Positions 52,886 through 61,292 of a stretch of 64,000 bases of DNA are shown here, in pieces (the stretch's first letter is position 1; the number at the start of each line of letters is the position of its first letter). The notes beneath the pieces are model-generated. The model had not been told where the DNA came from and did not search any database. It saw only the letters and a program-made list of their open reading frames with translations. The translations under genes and the position numbers were made by a program. Source of the stretch: Flavobacterium sp. J27 (lineage in GTDB: Bacteria; Bacteroidota; Bacteroidia; Flavobacteriales; Flavobacteriaceae); the NCBI RefSeq assembly GCF_004303025.1, contig NZ_PJQW01000005.1, positions 126,611 through 190,610 of the forward strand, written 5' to 3'.

Positions 52886-54519
52886 CAGTGTTTTAGAATG
52901 GAACTGTATTGGGAAACATCATTAAGTACCGCTTTTGCTTTTGTAATATCTATGTCTTTTTGAGTATAAAACTCATAAAGACCTTCTTTATATTGATAAC
53001 GTGTTATTAATTCTTCCTGTAATAATTTTTTAAACTCTTCTTTGTTTTTGGTCACCTCAACATCTTGGCTTTTTTCTAGAGCCATTTGTAATGCTTTGTA
53101 TTCAGAAGTAATGGATGCATCAATTTTCTCTTTCTTAGCTTTTTCCAATAATGCTTTTAGTGCTTTTCCAGTTTCACTGTCTAAACTATATTTTTCTTGT
53201 TTTATAAATGTTTTGAAAGTGTTAAAATCAGTTTCTGAAATAGTTGGAATGCCAGTTAAATTTGGGGTTTTATAATACAAAGTGGTGGCATAATCGAAAA
53301 CAGCGTCATTTTTTTCGAGAGCATCTGTTATTGCACTTTTTTTAGTTTCCTCTATTATTACATCGGGTAATACACCTCCGCCATCATATACTGTTCTGCC
53401 TCCTTTAGTTTTAAAGGCGTTAAAATTATTTTTATCTATTTTTATTGCTTTTCCATTCGCGTCTTTATGAGCATAATCTAAAGCTTGAATACATCTTCCA
53501 GAAGGAGTATAGTACCTTGAAATAGTTACCTTTACTTGTGTTCCATAAGATAAATTCAATGGGCGTTGTACTAATCCTTTCCCAAAACTTCTATTTCCTA
53601 TTATTACAGCGCGATCTAAATCTTGTAGTGCACCGGAAACAATTTCAGAAGCTGAGGCACTACTAGCATCAATTAAAATAGCTAATGGGATTTCTAAATC
53701 TACTGGATTATTGCTGGTTTTATAGGTGTTATTGTGTTTTTCATTTTTTGATTTTGTGGTCACTATTACTTCTCCTTTTGGAACAAATAAATTACAGATA
53801 TTTACAGCTTCATGAAGTAATCCACCTGGGTTACCTCTTAAATCTAGTATGATTTTGGTAGCACCTTTGGTCTTTAATTCTAATAAAGCAGCCTTAGTTT
53901 CACTACTTGCTTTCTCTGTAAATTTTGATAATACAATATAACCAGTTTTGTCGTCTAATAGGGAATAAAAGGGAACTGCTTTAACCTCAACTTCGTCTAA
54001 AACAATTGTTGTATTTTGTTTTTTGCCTTGTCTTTCAAAGGTAATAGCTACTTTCGTGTTTTTAGTTCCTCTCAGTAATTGAGAAGCATCTTCTTTGTAT
54101 TCTTTTAAGTTGATATCACCGATTTGAGTAATTTCATCACCCGCTTTTAAACCCGCTTTATCCGCTGGGAAACCTTTGTAAATTTCTTTTAAGAATACGC
54201 GGCCTTCTTTTCGTTGTACAACAGCACCAATACCAGTGTATTCTCCAGTATTATTAATTTTGAATTTCAATACATCTTGTTCATTAAAAAAAACAGTGTA
54301 GGGATCTAAATCTGCCAACATGTTTTTTATGGCAATGTCCATTAATTCTCCTGGATTGGTTTCATCAACATAGTTTTGATTAACCGTTTTAAATGCCTCA
54401 GTGAAGATTTCTATTTGTTTTGCAATTTCAAAAAAGTCATTTTTAAAACTCACTGCAACAAACAAAAAACCGACACTTAAAAAAGTAACAATATATTTTT
54501 TTGTAAAAAATCGTTTCAT
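52885..54519 (-). CDS. S41 family C-terminal processing peptidase
   Basis: A 544-residue periplasmic protease of the CtpA/Prc type. An N-terminal signal anchor (FLSVGFLFVAVSF) precedes the PDZ domain (about residues 90-170; GIGAVVQRKEGRVFLKEI in part, then PADKAGLKAGDEI). The peptidase core follows, with the catalytic Ser in SASASEIVSGAL near 285 and the catalytic Lys in SFGKGLVQ near 310. Both residues are intact. It is joined by one-base overlaps to the genes on each side (DUF4349 upstream, OmpA downstream). Confidence 0.94.
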   Translation of the reverse strand: MKRFFTKKYIVTFLSVGFLFVAVSFKNDFFEIAKQIEIFTEAFKTVNQNYVDETNPGELMDIAIKNMLADLDPYTVFFNEQDVLKFKINNTGEYTGIGAVVQRKEGRVFLKEIYKGFPADKAGLKAGDEITQIGDINLKEYKEDASQLLRGTKNTKVAITFERQGKKQNTTIVLDEVEVKAVPFYSLLDDKTGYIVLSKFTEKASSETKAALLELKTKGATKIILDLRGNPGGLLHEAVNICNLFVPKGEVIVTTKSKNEKHNNTYKTSNNPVDLEIPLAILIDASSASASEIVSGALQDLDRAVIIGNRSFGKGLVQRPLNLSYGTQVKVTISRYYTPSGRCIQALDYAHKDANGKAIKIDKNNFNAFKTKGGRTVYDGGGVLPDVIIEETKKSAITDALEKNDAVFDYATTLYYKTPNLTGIPTISETDFNTFKTFIKQEKYSLDSETGKALKALLEKAKKEKIDASITSEYKALQMALEKSQDVEVTKNKEEFKKLLQEELITRYQYKEGLYEFYTQKDIDITKAKAVLNDVSQYSSILKH

Positions 54520-55337
54520 TATAATTTTTTTTTATTTCTAATCTTTCTTCTCACAAAAATGAAAAGTACTACGAAAATAAGGATAAATGGCCAAATATGA
54601 AGTAATCCCAGAAAGAAACTTGATAAACCATTAAAACCAGATGTAATTGCATTCCACATTTTGTTTCCATAGGAAATCCGATTGCCTGTTCCTTCTGGTT
54701 TTTCGGTATACATTTCGATTGAAATGGTACTCATGGCCACTCTATTTTCTAAATATTTTAGTCTTCCTTCAGCTACTTCTATCTCTTCTCGTATAGTAGA
54801 AAGCTCTTTTTCAATTTCTAATATTTCACTAACTTTATTTGCCTTATACAATATTTCTAAATAACGATTTTCTAAGGTGCGTTTCGCTTTTAAACGAGCA
54901 GTAACATCTACAAATTCTTCCGTTACATCTTGAGCAGAAATTTCTTTGACATCAAAATGAGTTATTCCTTTACTAATTTCGTTAATAAAAGCATCAAAAT
55001 GCGTATTTGGAATGCGAATCGTTACATTGCGATATATGGAACCATAGTCGGTTCCAGAATTGTCGTTTTGTATATAGGCTTTATAAATTTTAGCGGATTT
55101 ATGAATAGCTTCAAAGCTCGCTTTTAAATCTTGGGTTTGATAACGTAAACGGGCGGTTTTGATGATTTTTAAATCCTGTGTGATTAATTTGTCAGTACTT
55201 TTTTCCGTTACTGGTTCAGATAAATTGGAAATGTTAGAAAAGCTGGAGTTGTTTTCAGCGACATCCACTTCTGCGAAATTTTCTTTACAAGAAATAAAAA
55301 GCAAACACATAAAAAAACGCAAACAAAAGATTTTCAT
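54519..55337 (-). CDS. DUF4349 family membrane lipoprotein
   Basis: A 272-residue protein of the DUF4349 type. It has a lipobox-like LLFISC at residues 12-17, a helical/beta middle (RNVTIRIPNTHFDAFINEI; EFVDVTARLKAKRTLENRYLE in part), and a coiled coil. A C-terminal transmembrane helix (WPFILIFVVLFIFV) has a basic tail. The tail and helix point to an inner-membrane location with the bulk in the periplasm. Function is unknown. Its TAA overlaps the S41 ATG by one base. Confidence 0.82.
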   Translation of the reverse strand: MKIFCLRFFMCLLFISCKENFAEVDVAENNSSFSNISNLSEPVTEKSTDKLITQDLKIIKTARLRYQTQDLKASFEAIHKSAKIYKAYIQNDNSGTDYGSIYRNVTIRIPNTHFDAFINEISKGITHFDVKEISAQDVTEEFVDVTARLKAKRTLENRYLEILYKANKVSEILEIEKELSTIREEIEVAEGRLKYLENRVAMSTISIEMYTEKPEGTGNRISYGNKMWNAITSGFNGLSSFFLGLLHIWPFILIFVVLFIFVRRKIRNKKKL

Positions 55338-55407
55338 AAGCTAAAGAATTAGTTTATATAACACTTAAAGATAAGATTAAAAATGCTACAAAAACTTAGC
55401 CAAAAAC

Positions 55408-55779
55408 TTATTTTTTTATTTCAGCAATAAATTTTTCAAATAATACTACCGTTTTTTGATGAATTTCCGAATAGGGTAAACGGTCTTTAGTTTGATAAAA
55501 AAACATAATGGCGTAGTTTTTTTCTACGTTTTTCAATAAAAGATGTTTGTTCAAACGATAACATTCTCTTAAGACACGTTTGTAATAATTGCGATCTACT
55601 GCTTTTTTAAAATATTTTTTGGATACCGAAACCCCAAATTTCAAAATTTCAGTATCGTATGGATTTTCTACAAAAACCAAGCGTAATGGATATTTCGATA
55701 CCGATTTTCCTTCGGAAAAGAGTAAATCAATAGTGGTTTTGCTTTTAAGCTTTTCGTTTTTTGGGTAACTGAAATCCAT
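55408..55779 (-). CDS. rnpA: Ribonuclease P protein component
   Basis: A 124-residue basic protein that assists the RNase P RNA in 5' processing of tRNA. The signature RNYYKRVLRECYR (the RNR motif) and the start FSYPKNEKLKSKTTIDLLFSEGKS (in part) identify it. MDF at 55779 is chosen. The longer reading to 55827 runs into the terminator hairpin at 55812-55848 and adds non-family residues. It leads a minus-strand run with DUF4349, the S41 protease and the OmpA protein. Confidence 0.94.
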   Translation of the reverse strand: MDFSYPKNEKLKSKTTIDLLFSEGKSVSKYPLRLVFVENPYDTEILKFGVSVSKKYFKKAVDRNYYKRVLRECYRLNKHLLLKNVEKNYAIMFFYQTKDRLPYSEIHQKTVVLFEKFIAEIKK

Positions 55780-55811
55780 TTTTTTTATTAATGGTTGTAA
55801 AGATAGGTAAG

Positions 55812-55848
55812 AAAAACAAAAGCGCATACATTATGCGCTTTTGTTTTT
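55812..55848 (-). terminator. Strong hairpin terminator after the patatin gene
   Basis: AAAAACAAAAGCGCAT and ATGCGCTTTTGTTTTT form a 16-bp perfect stem around a 5-base loop, in the gap between the patatin gene and rnpA. Confidence 0.85.
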
Positions 55849-55894
55849 GTCTTTGCGAAATTCAGTGAAAAATTTTTAGATGTCTTTTTTCTTA

Positions 55895-56932
55895 CTATTT
55901 ATATTTCACTAATTTTCTTGCTATTTCATTTAATATTTTACGGTTTTGGTCTATAAAATAGAGACCCGCTTGTATGAGTTCGTATATATTCTTTTTAGAG
56001 GTATCATCCATTTCAGGAGACGCATTTCGTAATTGAGGCATCAAACGATAGTAATTCCTTTTGTTTCTTGGTCCAAGTGATTCATACATTTTAGACAAAT
56101 GATAATTTACCGTTTCCGCATTGGCAGATAATAAAATATCAATCAATGGAGAAATCCACTTTATTTTACCAGCATTTTCAAATTTTTCAAAAGTATAGGG
56201 TTTTAATACTTCTCCTGTTCCGATAGAAACGATAATCATATCATTAATGTCTGGATAATCAATCTTTTGTGAATCGTGTAACACTTTAGAAAAAGGGATT
56301 TTTCTGGCTTCCGCATAGGCACACATCGCAGGATTATTGGCATACACACCGCCATCAATTAAGGTAAATTCTTGATCATAAAGCGATTTTATTTTTGCAG
56401 GTTCAAAATAAGTTGGTGCTGCACTGGTGGCTCTACAAACGTCTCTTACATAAAAATTTTCTAAAGGCGTATAGGCTTCATGACTGCAAAAAAACTTTGA
56501 TTTTCTTTGGTTGATGTCATATGTTGTAATCAAACAAGGTTTAATCAATTCGTTTAATTTTAAATCTCCAAATACTTCTTTTAATTGTCGTTCTAAATTT
56601 CTTTGCGAAATTTTTTCATTAAATAAACCAAAGGGATTGATGATTTCTTCCCAAAATGATACATTAAAAATGGAATCTCCTTTTTTGGCATACAAATCAA
56701 GCGCTGCTTCTACTGAAAATTTTGCACTTTTAGTATTGTCTGGAAACAGAAGGATGGCTGTTAATAATCCACCCGTGCTGCTTCCAGCAACTAAATCAAA
56801 ATAATCACCAATTTTTGCATTAGGATTATCAATACGTTGCAATTGTTCTTGTATATATTTTAAAACCACAGCTGTAATTATCCCTCTAATTCCTCCACCA
56901 TCTAAACTTAATACTCTGATTTTTTTTGCCAT
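55895..56932 (-). CDS. Patatin-like phospholipase
   Basis: A 345-residue cytoplasmic lipid acyl hydrolase. The oxyanion motif DGGGIRG lies at residues 11-17, the nucleophile Ser52 in GSSTG, and the dyad Asp193 in DGGVYANNP. ATSAAPTYFEP is also typical. No signal peptide or T9SS domain is seen. Such enzymes act in lipid turnover, and some (CapV) serve as CBASS effectors. No nucleotide cyclase gene is adjacent, so a CBASS role is not supported. It is the last gene of a three-gene minus-strand operon, 4 bp behind the small 108-residue protein. Confidence 0.92.
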   Translation of the reverse strand: MAKKIRVLSLDGGGIRGIITAVVLKYIQEQLQRIDNPNAKIGDYFDLVAGSSTGGLLTAILLFPDNTKSAKFSVEAALDLYAKKGDSIFNVSFWEEIINPFGLFNEKISQRNLERQLKEVFGDLKLNELIKPCLITTYDINQRKSKFFCSHEAYTPLENFYVRDVCRATSAAPTYFEPAKIKSLYDQEFTLIDGGVYANNPAMCAYAEARKIPFSKVLHDSQKIDYPDINDMIIVSIGTGEVLKPYTFEKFENAGKIKWISPLIDILLSANAETVNYHLSKMYESLGPRNKRNYYRLMPQLRNASPEMDDTSKKNIYELIQAGLYFIDQNRKILNEIARKLVKYK

Positions 56933-56936
56933 TTTT

Positions 56937-57263
56937 TTATTTTATAACGGTTGCGACTACAATTTCAAATATTGTTTTTATAATACTGTTTTTAATGTTG
57001 TTTAACTTAATTTTAGAGATTCCTACGGTTTGTATTGCCTTTAATGCCACTAAATCCTTCTGACTTTTTAAAAGCCATTCTAATTCCTCTTTTGTTATAG
57101 AACCATCTGCCAATAAAAGTGCCCAACGTTTTAATTTTTCTTCTGATTCTTTTAAGAATGAAGTAATGTCTTTTTGAATTTCTGGTTTAAATTCTTTGTA
57201 TTTATTTCCCAGTAAGGTTAAAAGCGATTCTTTTAAATCCTTGATTAATTTTTCGATATCCAT
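56937..57263 (-). CDS. Hypothetical small helical protein
   Basis: A 108-residue Lys/Glu/Leu-rich helical protein without signal peptide. I do not recognise it. It has amphipathic helices (IEKLIKDLKESLLTLLGNKY in part), a central SITKEELEWLLKSQKD, and a moderately hydrophobic C-terminus (TIFEIVVATVIK) that may touch the membrane. It lies between an exported lipoprotein gene (25-bp gap) and the patatin gene (4-bp gap), so a function linked to either is likely. Confidence 0.7.
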   Translation of the reverse strand: MDIEKLIKDLKESLLTLLGNKYKEFKPEIQKDITSFLKESEEKLKRWALLLADGSITKEELEWLLKSQKDLVALKAIQTVGISKIKLNNIKNSIIKTIFEIVVATVIK

Positions 57264-57288
57264 GATTATTTCTTTCTGTATTTGTTTG

Positions 57289-57744
57289 TTATTCTGATAT
57301 AATGGCTAATAAATTATCTTTTGACGTTTTATCTTTTTTAACTTCGTATTCAATAAGAAGGTTAAATGCTTCTTCAATTTGTTTTTTGGATTCTGAAACA
57401 AAAACTGGAGAAAGTATTTGTTTTTCTTGCCAACGTTTAAAAAAACCGCTTGCTAAATTTTTCTCTGAATCTGTCATAATAGACCACATGGAAAAAGTAA
57501 TTTCGTTATTAGGTTTGTTTTTTTCATATTCTTTTAGCTTTTCCATGTCTAAAAGTACCTTTTCAACCATTTCTTTATGTTCTTCAAATGAAGTAGTTGC
57601 ATTGTCCATTACTAAAAGAGTTTCGACCTTTAATTCGGTAGTTTTTTGATACGAATATTGATCATAAACAGCTGTTTTAATAGCTTGACAACTAGCTAAT
57701 ACTAACAAAAAGAACAGCGTAATTTTAATTTGTAATCTTTTCAT
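57289..57744 (-). CDS. Hypothetical lipoprotein, first gene of the patatin operon
   Basis: A 151-residue protein with signal peptide and lipobox VLASC (Cys19). The mature part is helical with many Lys and Glu and no family that I recognise. It heads the three-gene minus-strand operon with the 108-residue protein and the patatin. A candidate promoter lies about 285 bp upstream (58030-58061), which would leave a long untranslated leader. Confidence 0.72.
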   Translation of the reverse strand: MKRLQIKITLFFLLVLASCQAIKTAVYDQYSYQKTTELKVETLLVMDNATTSFEEHKEMVEKVLLDMEKLKEYEKNKPNNEITFSMWSIMTDSEKNLASGFFKRWQEKQILSPVFVSESKKQIEEAFNLLIEYEVKKDKTSKDNLLAIISE

Positions 57745-58204
57745 GTTTTTAATTTAATTTGTTACTTGTTTATATTAAGAAATATTTCTTTTATTTTTTT
57801 GTTCATAAAAACACACCGGCATTTTAATTTTCTTGGTTTTTTTACTTGATTACTTTAAATCGAAAGATGTTTTTATTAATTAAAGAAATCTTTATATTTT
57901 TAAAATTTTAACCAATTTTTATCCATAATTAACCAAAAAATCTGTTTATTGTTGTTTTCCTTTAAATACGATTTATTCTTACTCTTTCATCCTAAAAAAA
58001 ATGTAGTTTTAACTTCAACTTTTATATTACAAAGATAAAAGAAAATAATCTAATAAACAAATATTTGTTAAGAAAATAATCTTATTTTGTTCCTATTTTG
58101 CAAAATTAGTTGGTTTAAAATAATAAAAGTTTTAGCTAAAATTTGTTTTAAGAAATAGCTTAAATAGAATGTTTAATGATAGTAAGGTAAAATAAAAATA
58201 TAGT
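57745..58204. other. 460-bp AT-rich gap with promoter and long leader of the patatin operon
   Basis: No gene recognised. Short minus-strand readings exist (a 15-codon one at 57775-57822) but nothing supports them as genes. The stretch contains the promoter at 58030-58061 and, downstream of it, about 280 bases that would be transcribed as a leader. Confidence 0.55.
58030..58061 (-). promoter_or_regulatory. Bacteroidota-type promoter for the lipoprotein-patatin operon
   Basis: On the minus strand TTTG (58061-58058), a 20-bp spacer, then TATCTTTG (58037-58030). This matches TTTG-N(17-20)-TAnnTTTG. Confidence 0.6.
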
Positions 58205-59320
58205 TTAAGTTGTTTTAAATATAAAACGGGAAAGAATGGGTTTTAATATGTTTCTATCAATTGGTTTTGATATAAAATCGTCACAACCAGCCTCTATGGC
58301 TTTTTGAACATCTTCATCTGTGGAATAAGCGGTTTGTGCTATTACAGGTAGTTTTGGTCTTATTTGTTTGATTTTTTTAGTAGCTTCATAACCATCCATT
58401 ATTGGCATTTTTATATCCATTAAAACAAGTTCTACTTTTTTGTTTTCCAAACAAATATCTACCGCTTTCTTTCCGTTTTCAGCTCTATGAATAACAAAGT
58501 TAAATTCTGGCATTTTGGTTAAAACCGTTTTCAAAAATAAAAAATTAACATCGCCATCTTCGGCTATTAAAATGATGTGTTTTTCAGGTTTTTCTTTTTG
58601 AGGTGTTGTTAAATTTAACTCCTTTTGTTTTATAGCCTTGGAAGGAATAAATGGAAGTGTTACTGTAAAGGTGCTACCAACATTTTCATTAGTTATAAAA
58701 TGAATTTTGCCTCCTAATAAGTCGGCATTCTTCTTTGCAATAGAAAGTCCTAGACCTAAACCACCATAATTTTTTGAAATTTCTTTTTCAGATTGGGTGA
58801 ATATATTAAAAATGGTTTCTTCATCTTTTTTCTTAATACCAATACCACTATCTTTTACTGTAATGATAATTTCTTTATATTCAATAGTGTACTGTATAAT
58901 AACAGCTCCTTTATTTGTAAATTTAATGGCATTATCTATAAGATTTAATAGTATTTTGAAAAGTTTAGATTTATCTAATAAAACTAAATCTGCAGAATTA
59001 TTTAGCTTACTTTCTACAATAAAACCGATGTCTTTTTCTTTGGCTTTAAGAGTATATTTTTTATAAATATTCTCAAACAAAACATCTAAATCAATTTCTT
59101 CAGGCTTTATAATTATTTTTTCGGTTTGCAGTTTAGCAATTTCTAAAATATTATCAATGCATTGAACTAGTTCCTTACCGTTATTTGCTATAATTTTAGC
59201 ATATTTTTTTTGTTCTTCTTCTGTTAAATTTTCTTTTGTTAGCAACTCAGAAAAGCCTATAATTCCATTCATTGGTGTTCTAATTTCATGAGAAATATTC
59301 TGAATAAAATTGGTTTTCAA
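58205..59320 (-). CDS. Hybrid histidine kinase, catalytic and receiver part (frame-disrupted gene)
   Basis: This reading starts inside a HisKA domain (FIQNISHEIRTPMNGIIGF, with the phospho-acceptor His). It continues through HATPase_c (DNAIKFTNKG; VKDSGIGI; GGLGLGLSIAKK) and ends in a receiver domain (ILIAEDGDVN; LMDIKMPIMDG with acceptor Asp; DDFISKP). The same frame runs on upstream of 59320 as LKQRTWQLRIAKEKAEESDR and would continue from the sensor reading at 59350-60261 if one base were regained. It is therefore the back half of one gene, not a free kinase. Start chosen is only the first ATG in this frame. Confidence 0.85.
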   Translation of the reverse strand: MKTNFIQNISHEIRTPMNGIIGFSELLTKENLTEEEQKKYAKIIANNGKELVQCIDNILEIAKLQTEKIIIKPEEIDLDVLFENIYKKYTLKAKEKDIGFIVESKLNNSADLVLLDKSKLFKILLNLIDNAIKFTNKGAVIIQYTIEYKEIIITVKDSGIGIKKKDEETIFNIFTQSEKEISKNYGGLGLGLSIAKKNADLLGGKIHFITNENVGSTFTVTLPFIPSKAIKQKELNLTTPQKEKPEKHIILIAEDGDVNFLFLKTVLTKMPEFNFVIHRAENGKKAVDICLENKKVELVLMDIKMPIMDGYEATKKIKQIRPKLPVIAQTAYSTDEDVQKAIEAGCDDFISKPIDRNILKPILSRFIFKTT

Positions 59321-59349
59321 ACGATCACTCTCTTCTGCTTTTTCTTTAG

Positions 59350-60261
59350 CTATACGGAGTTGCCAAGTACGTTGTTTAATTTTAAATATTGATTAATCAG
59401 TAAAATAATAATCAATAAGCAAATAATTGCTATGGTAACCCAAATCCAAAAAAATGGTTTTTCATAAAAAGGAGTAACTACATTAAATAGCCAATTATCT
59501 ATAATAATTTTTTTCTCTTTATTTGAGATACTGTTTAAACTTTTTCTAATAATGCTTTGAAGCACTTTGTTCTCTTTTATTACGGCAAAACCAGGGCTGT
59601 ATGAAAAGTTTAATTCACTATTCACACTCACATTATGGAGGTTATTTTTATTGATAAGATATTTAATAACTGCTTTTGGACCAACATATGCATCATATTC
59701 TCCCAAACTTACTTTTTGTAAACATTCTAATTCGTCTTTTCCATAGCCAATAGTAATGTTTGGATATTTTTTACGAATTATTTCTACTATTGAATATTGA
59801 TAAGGTAGAATTAACTTTTTTGTACCAAAACGATTGAAGTTCTTTATGGGAATATCCTTTTTTTGTTGAACTATGGCATGTTTTGACTCAAATAATGGAG
59901 GATAAAAAGTTAAAAATTTTTCTTTTTCTTTAGTTTGTTGTATTTCTAAAACAATATCAATCTTATTTGTTTTGGCATCATTAAGCAATTGATTCCAATC
60001 TGAGTAATAAACTCTTTTAAATTTATAATTTATTTTCGTTTCTATTTCTTCCAAAAAATCAATAAAAATACCATCCATTACTCCTTGGTCATTCGTAAAT
60101 TGATAGGGTGGATAATAGGGGAAAACAGCTACTTTTATACTGTCATTTTTTTCTAAAAATAGTTTTTCTTTTGTTGTTAAAATAGGTTTTTCAGAACAAG
60201 AAATTGCCCCAGACATTATAAGTAAAGTGAGGAGTAAATATAAAATTTTTTTCAACATCAT
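59350..60261 (-). CDS. Hybrid histidine kinase, periplasmic solute-binding sensor part (frame-disrupted gene)
   Basis: A 303-residue reading with a lipoprotein-like signal (SGAISC). An SBP_bac_3 domain follows (VAVFPYYPPYQFTNDQGVMDG in part; about residues 42-265). A transmembrane helix (FFWIWVTIAIICLLIIILLI) lies near the end. After QYLKLN the frame shifts, adds NVLGNSV and stops. In the -1 frame the sequence continues into the HisKA domain. Together with 58205-59320 it makes an EvgS/BvgS-like sensor of about 685 residues. The break is at an A run beside the heptamer TTTAAAA (59380-59386). Confidence 0.8.
   Translation of the reverse strand: MMLKKILYLLLTLLIMSGAISCSEKPILTTKEKLFLEKNDSIKVAVFPYYPPYQFTNDQGVMDGIFIDFLEEIETKINYKFKRVYYSDWNQLLNDAKTNKIDIVLEIQQTKEKEKFLTFYPPLFESKHAIVQQKKDIPIKNFNRFGTKKLILPYQYSIVEIIRKKYPNITIGYGKDELECLQKVSLGEYDAYVGPKAVIKYLINKNNLHNVSVNSELNFSYSPGFAVIKENKVLQSIIRKSLNSISNKEKKIIIDNWLFNVVTPFYEKPFFWIWVTIAIICLLIIILLINQYLKLNNVLGNSV
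59375..59386 (-). other. Frame break and TTTAAAA slippery heptamer in the hybrid kinase gene
   Basis: On the minus strand the zero frame reads TAT TTA AAA TTA AAC. T TTA AAA at 59386-59380 is a correctly phased X XXY YYZ heptamer, and a -1 slip leads straight into KQRTWQLRIAKEKAEE and the HisKA domain. A lost A in the following AAA run (59375-59377) would explain the break equally well. Confidence 0.6.
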
Positions 60262-60449
60262 AAGGTCAAATTCTTATAGTAAATATATGAAGAATTTTAA
60301 TACAAATTAGCAGTTTATGATGGTAAAAAGTATATTTTTGACAATTTGTGCTTTTAATTGATGAAGAAATAATGTTTTTTTAACATTTTAAACAATAAAA
60401 AAAAACAATTTTGATTTTGTAAAAAATGAAAAAATGGTTTAACGCTTTT

Positions 60450-61202
60450 TTAACGGTTTTCTTGTTTTAAAAGATCTGTATTTTTTTTAATTATTTTAAT
60501 CACTATAATAGCTATTGTTAATATAATTAAACTATATACTAAAAACGGATTAGGTTTTGTTTCATTTTTGGTAATAACGCCCAAATAATCAAAAACAGAG
60601 AAAATTAAAAACAATAAAAAAATACCGGTAATTTCTTTACGGACTACTTTTTTCCAACTGAATGACAAGTTCGGTTTTTTAAAATTTTTAAAATCAGGAA
60701 CAAAAGCAGGAATTTTTTCTGACCAAACTAAATACGTTTCACCAAATTTTTCTCGTAAAAACTTTTCTTCTGAAAACATAATTCTTTCGTAGTAAATCCA
60801 ATATAAAAAAGTAAATGCAACTAAAAACCAAAAATTACCTGGAAGCATGGCTAAACCTAACCACATAAAATAATTTCCTAAATATAACGGATGTCTTACC
60901 AATGAGTACATTCCAGTAGTGTTTAAGCTATCAGCTACTTGTTTTTCTACCGTTCTACCCGATGTGTTTTTGGGTACAAAACCAATAACACAGATTCTAA
61001 TAAATAAACCGATTAAACTAACCACCAAGCAAAACATTTCATAATATAATTCATAAGGAGTTTTCTTTAAGAAAAAGGTTTCAGGGTGAAGTTCTGTTTG
61101 TAAAAAAAGTAAGGCTCCTATTACTAAAATAATTACAGGCAAAACACCTCTATATCTAAATAACCAAATTCCTTGTTTTGCAAATTCTTCTTGTAATGCC
61201 AT
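60450..61202 (-). CDS. Isoprenylcysteine carboxyl methyltransferase (ICMT)-like membrane methyltransferase
   Basis: A 250-residue polytopic membrane protein with about five to six hydrophobic segments. The SAM-binding signature of ICMT/PEMT-type enzymes is present: YSLVRHPLYLGNY, then YYERIMFSEEKFLREKFGETY (in part). The bacterial substrate is unknown; lipid or quinone precursors have been proposed for relatives. A TATATTTG element on the minus strand (61222-61229) lies 20 bp before the ATG. Confidence 0.85.
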   Translation of the reverse strand: MALQEEFAKQGIWLFRYRGVLPVIILVIGALLFLQTELHPETFFLKKTPYELYYEMFCLVVSLIGLFIRICVIGFVPKNTSGRTVEKQVADSLNTTGMYSLVRHPLYLGNYFMWLGLAMLPGNFWFLVAFTFLYWIYYERIMFSEEKFLREKFGETYLVWSEKIPAFVPDFKNFKKPNLSFSWKKVVRKEITGIFLLFLIFSVFDYLGVITKNETKPNPFLVYSLIILTIAIIVIKIIKKNTDLLKQENR

Positions 61203-61221
61203 GATAATTGTAATAATTGCC

Positions 61222-61229
61222 CAAATATA
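61222..61229 (-). promoter_or_regulatory. -7 promoter element of the ICMT-like gene
   Basis: TATATTTG on the minus strand, 20 bp before the start codon; the -33 is not clear. Confidence 0.5.
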
Positions 61230-61292
61230 AAAATATATTTTGATATAAAAGGTTTAGAGAAAAAGCAGTATTTTTCCTAAAAAATAAACAAC

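Noticed and set aside
55895..57744. CBASS anti-phage operon based on the CapV-like patatin
   Set aside because: No CD-NTase, Cap2 or Cap3 gene is adjacent, and the operon contains a lipoprotein, which is not a known CBASS part.
57775..57822. 15-codon leader peptide ahead of the patatin operon
   Set aside because: Too short, no regulatory codon bias and no attenuator-like hairpins.
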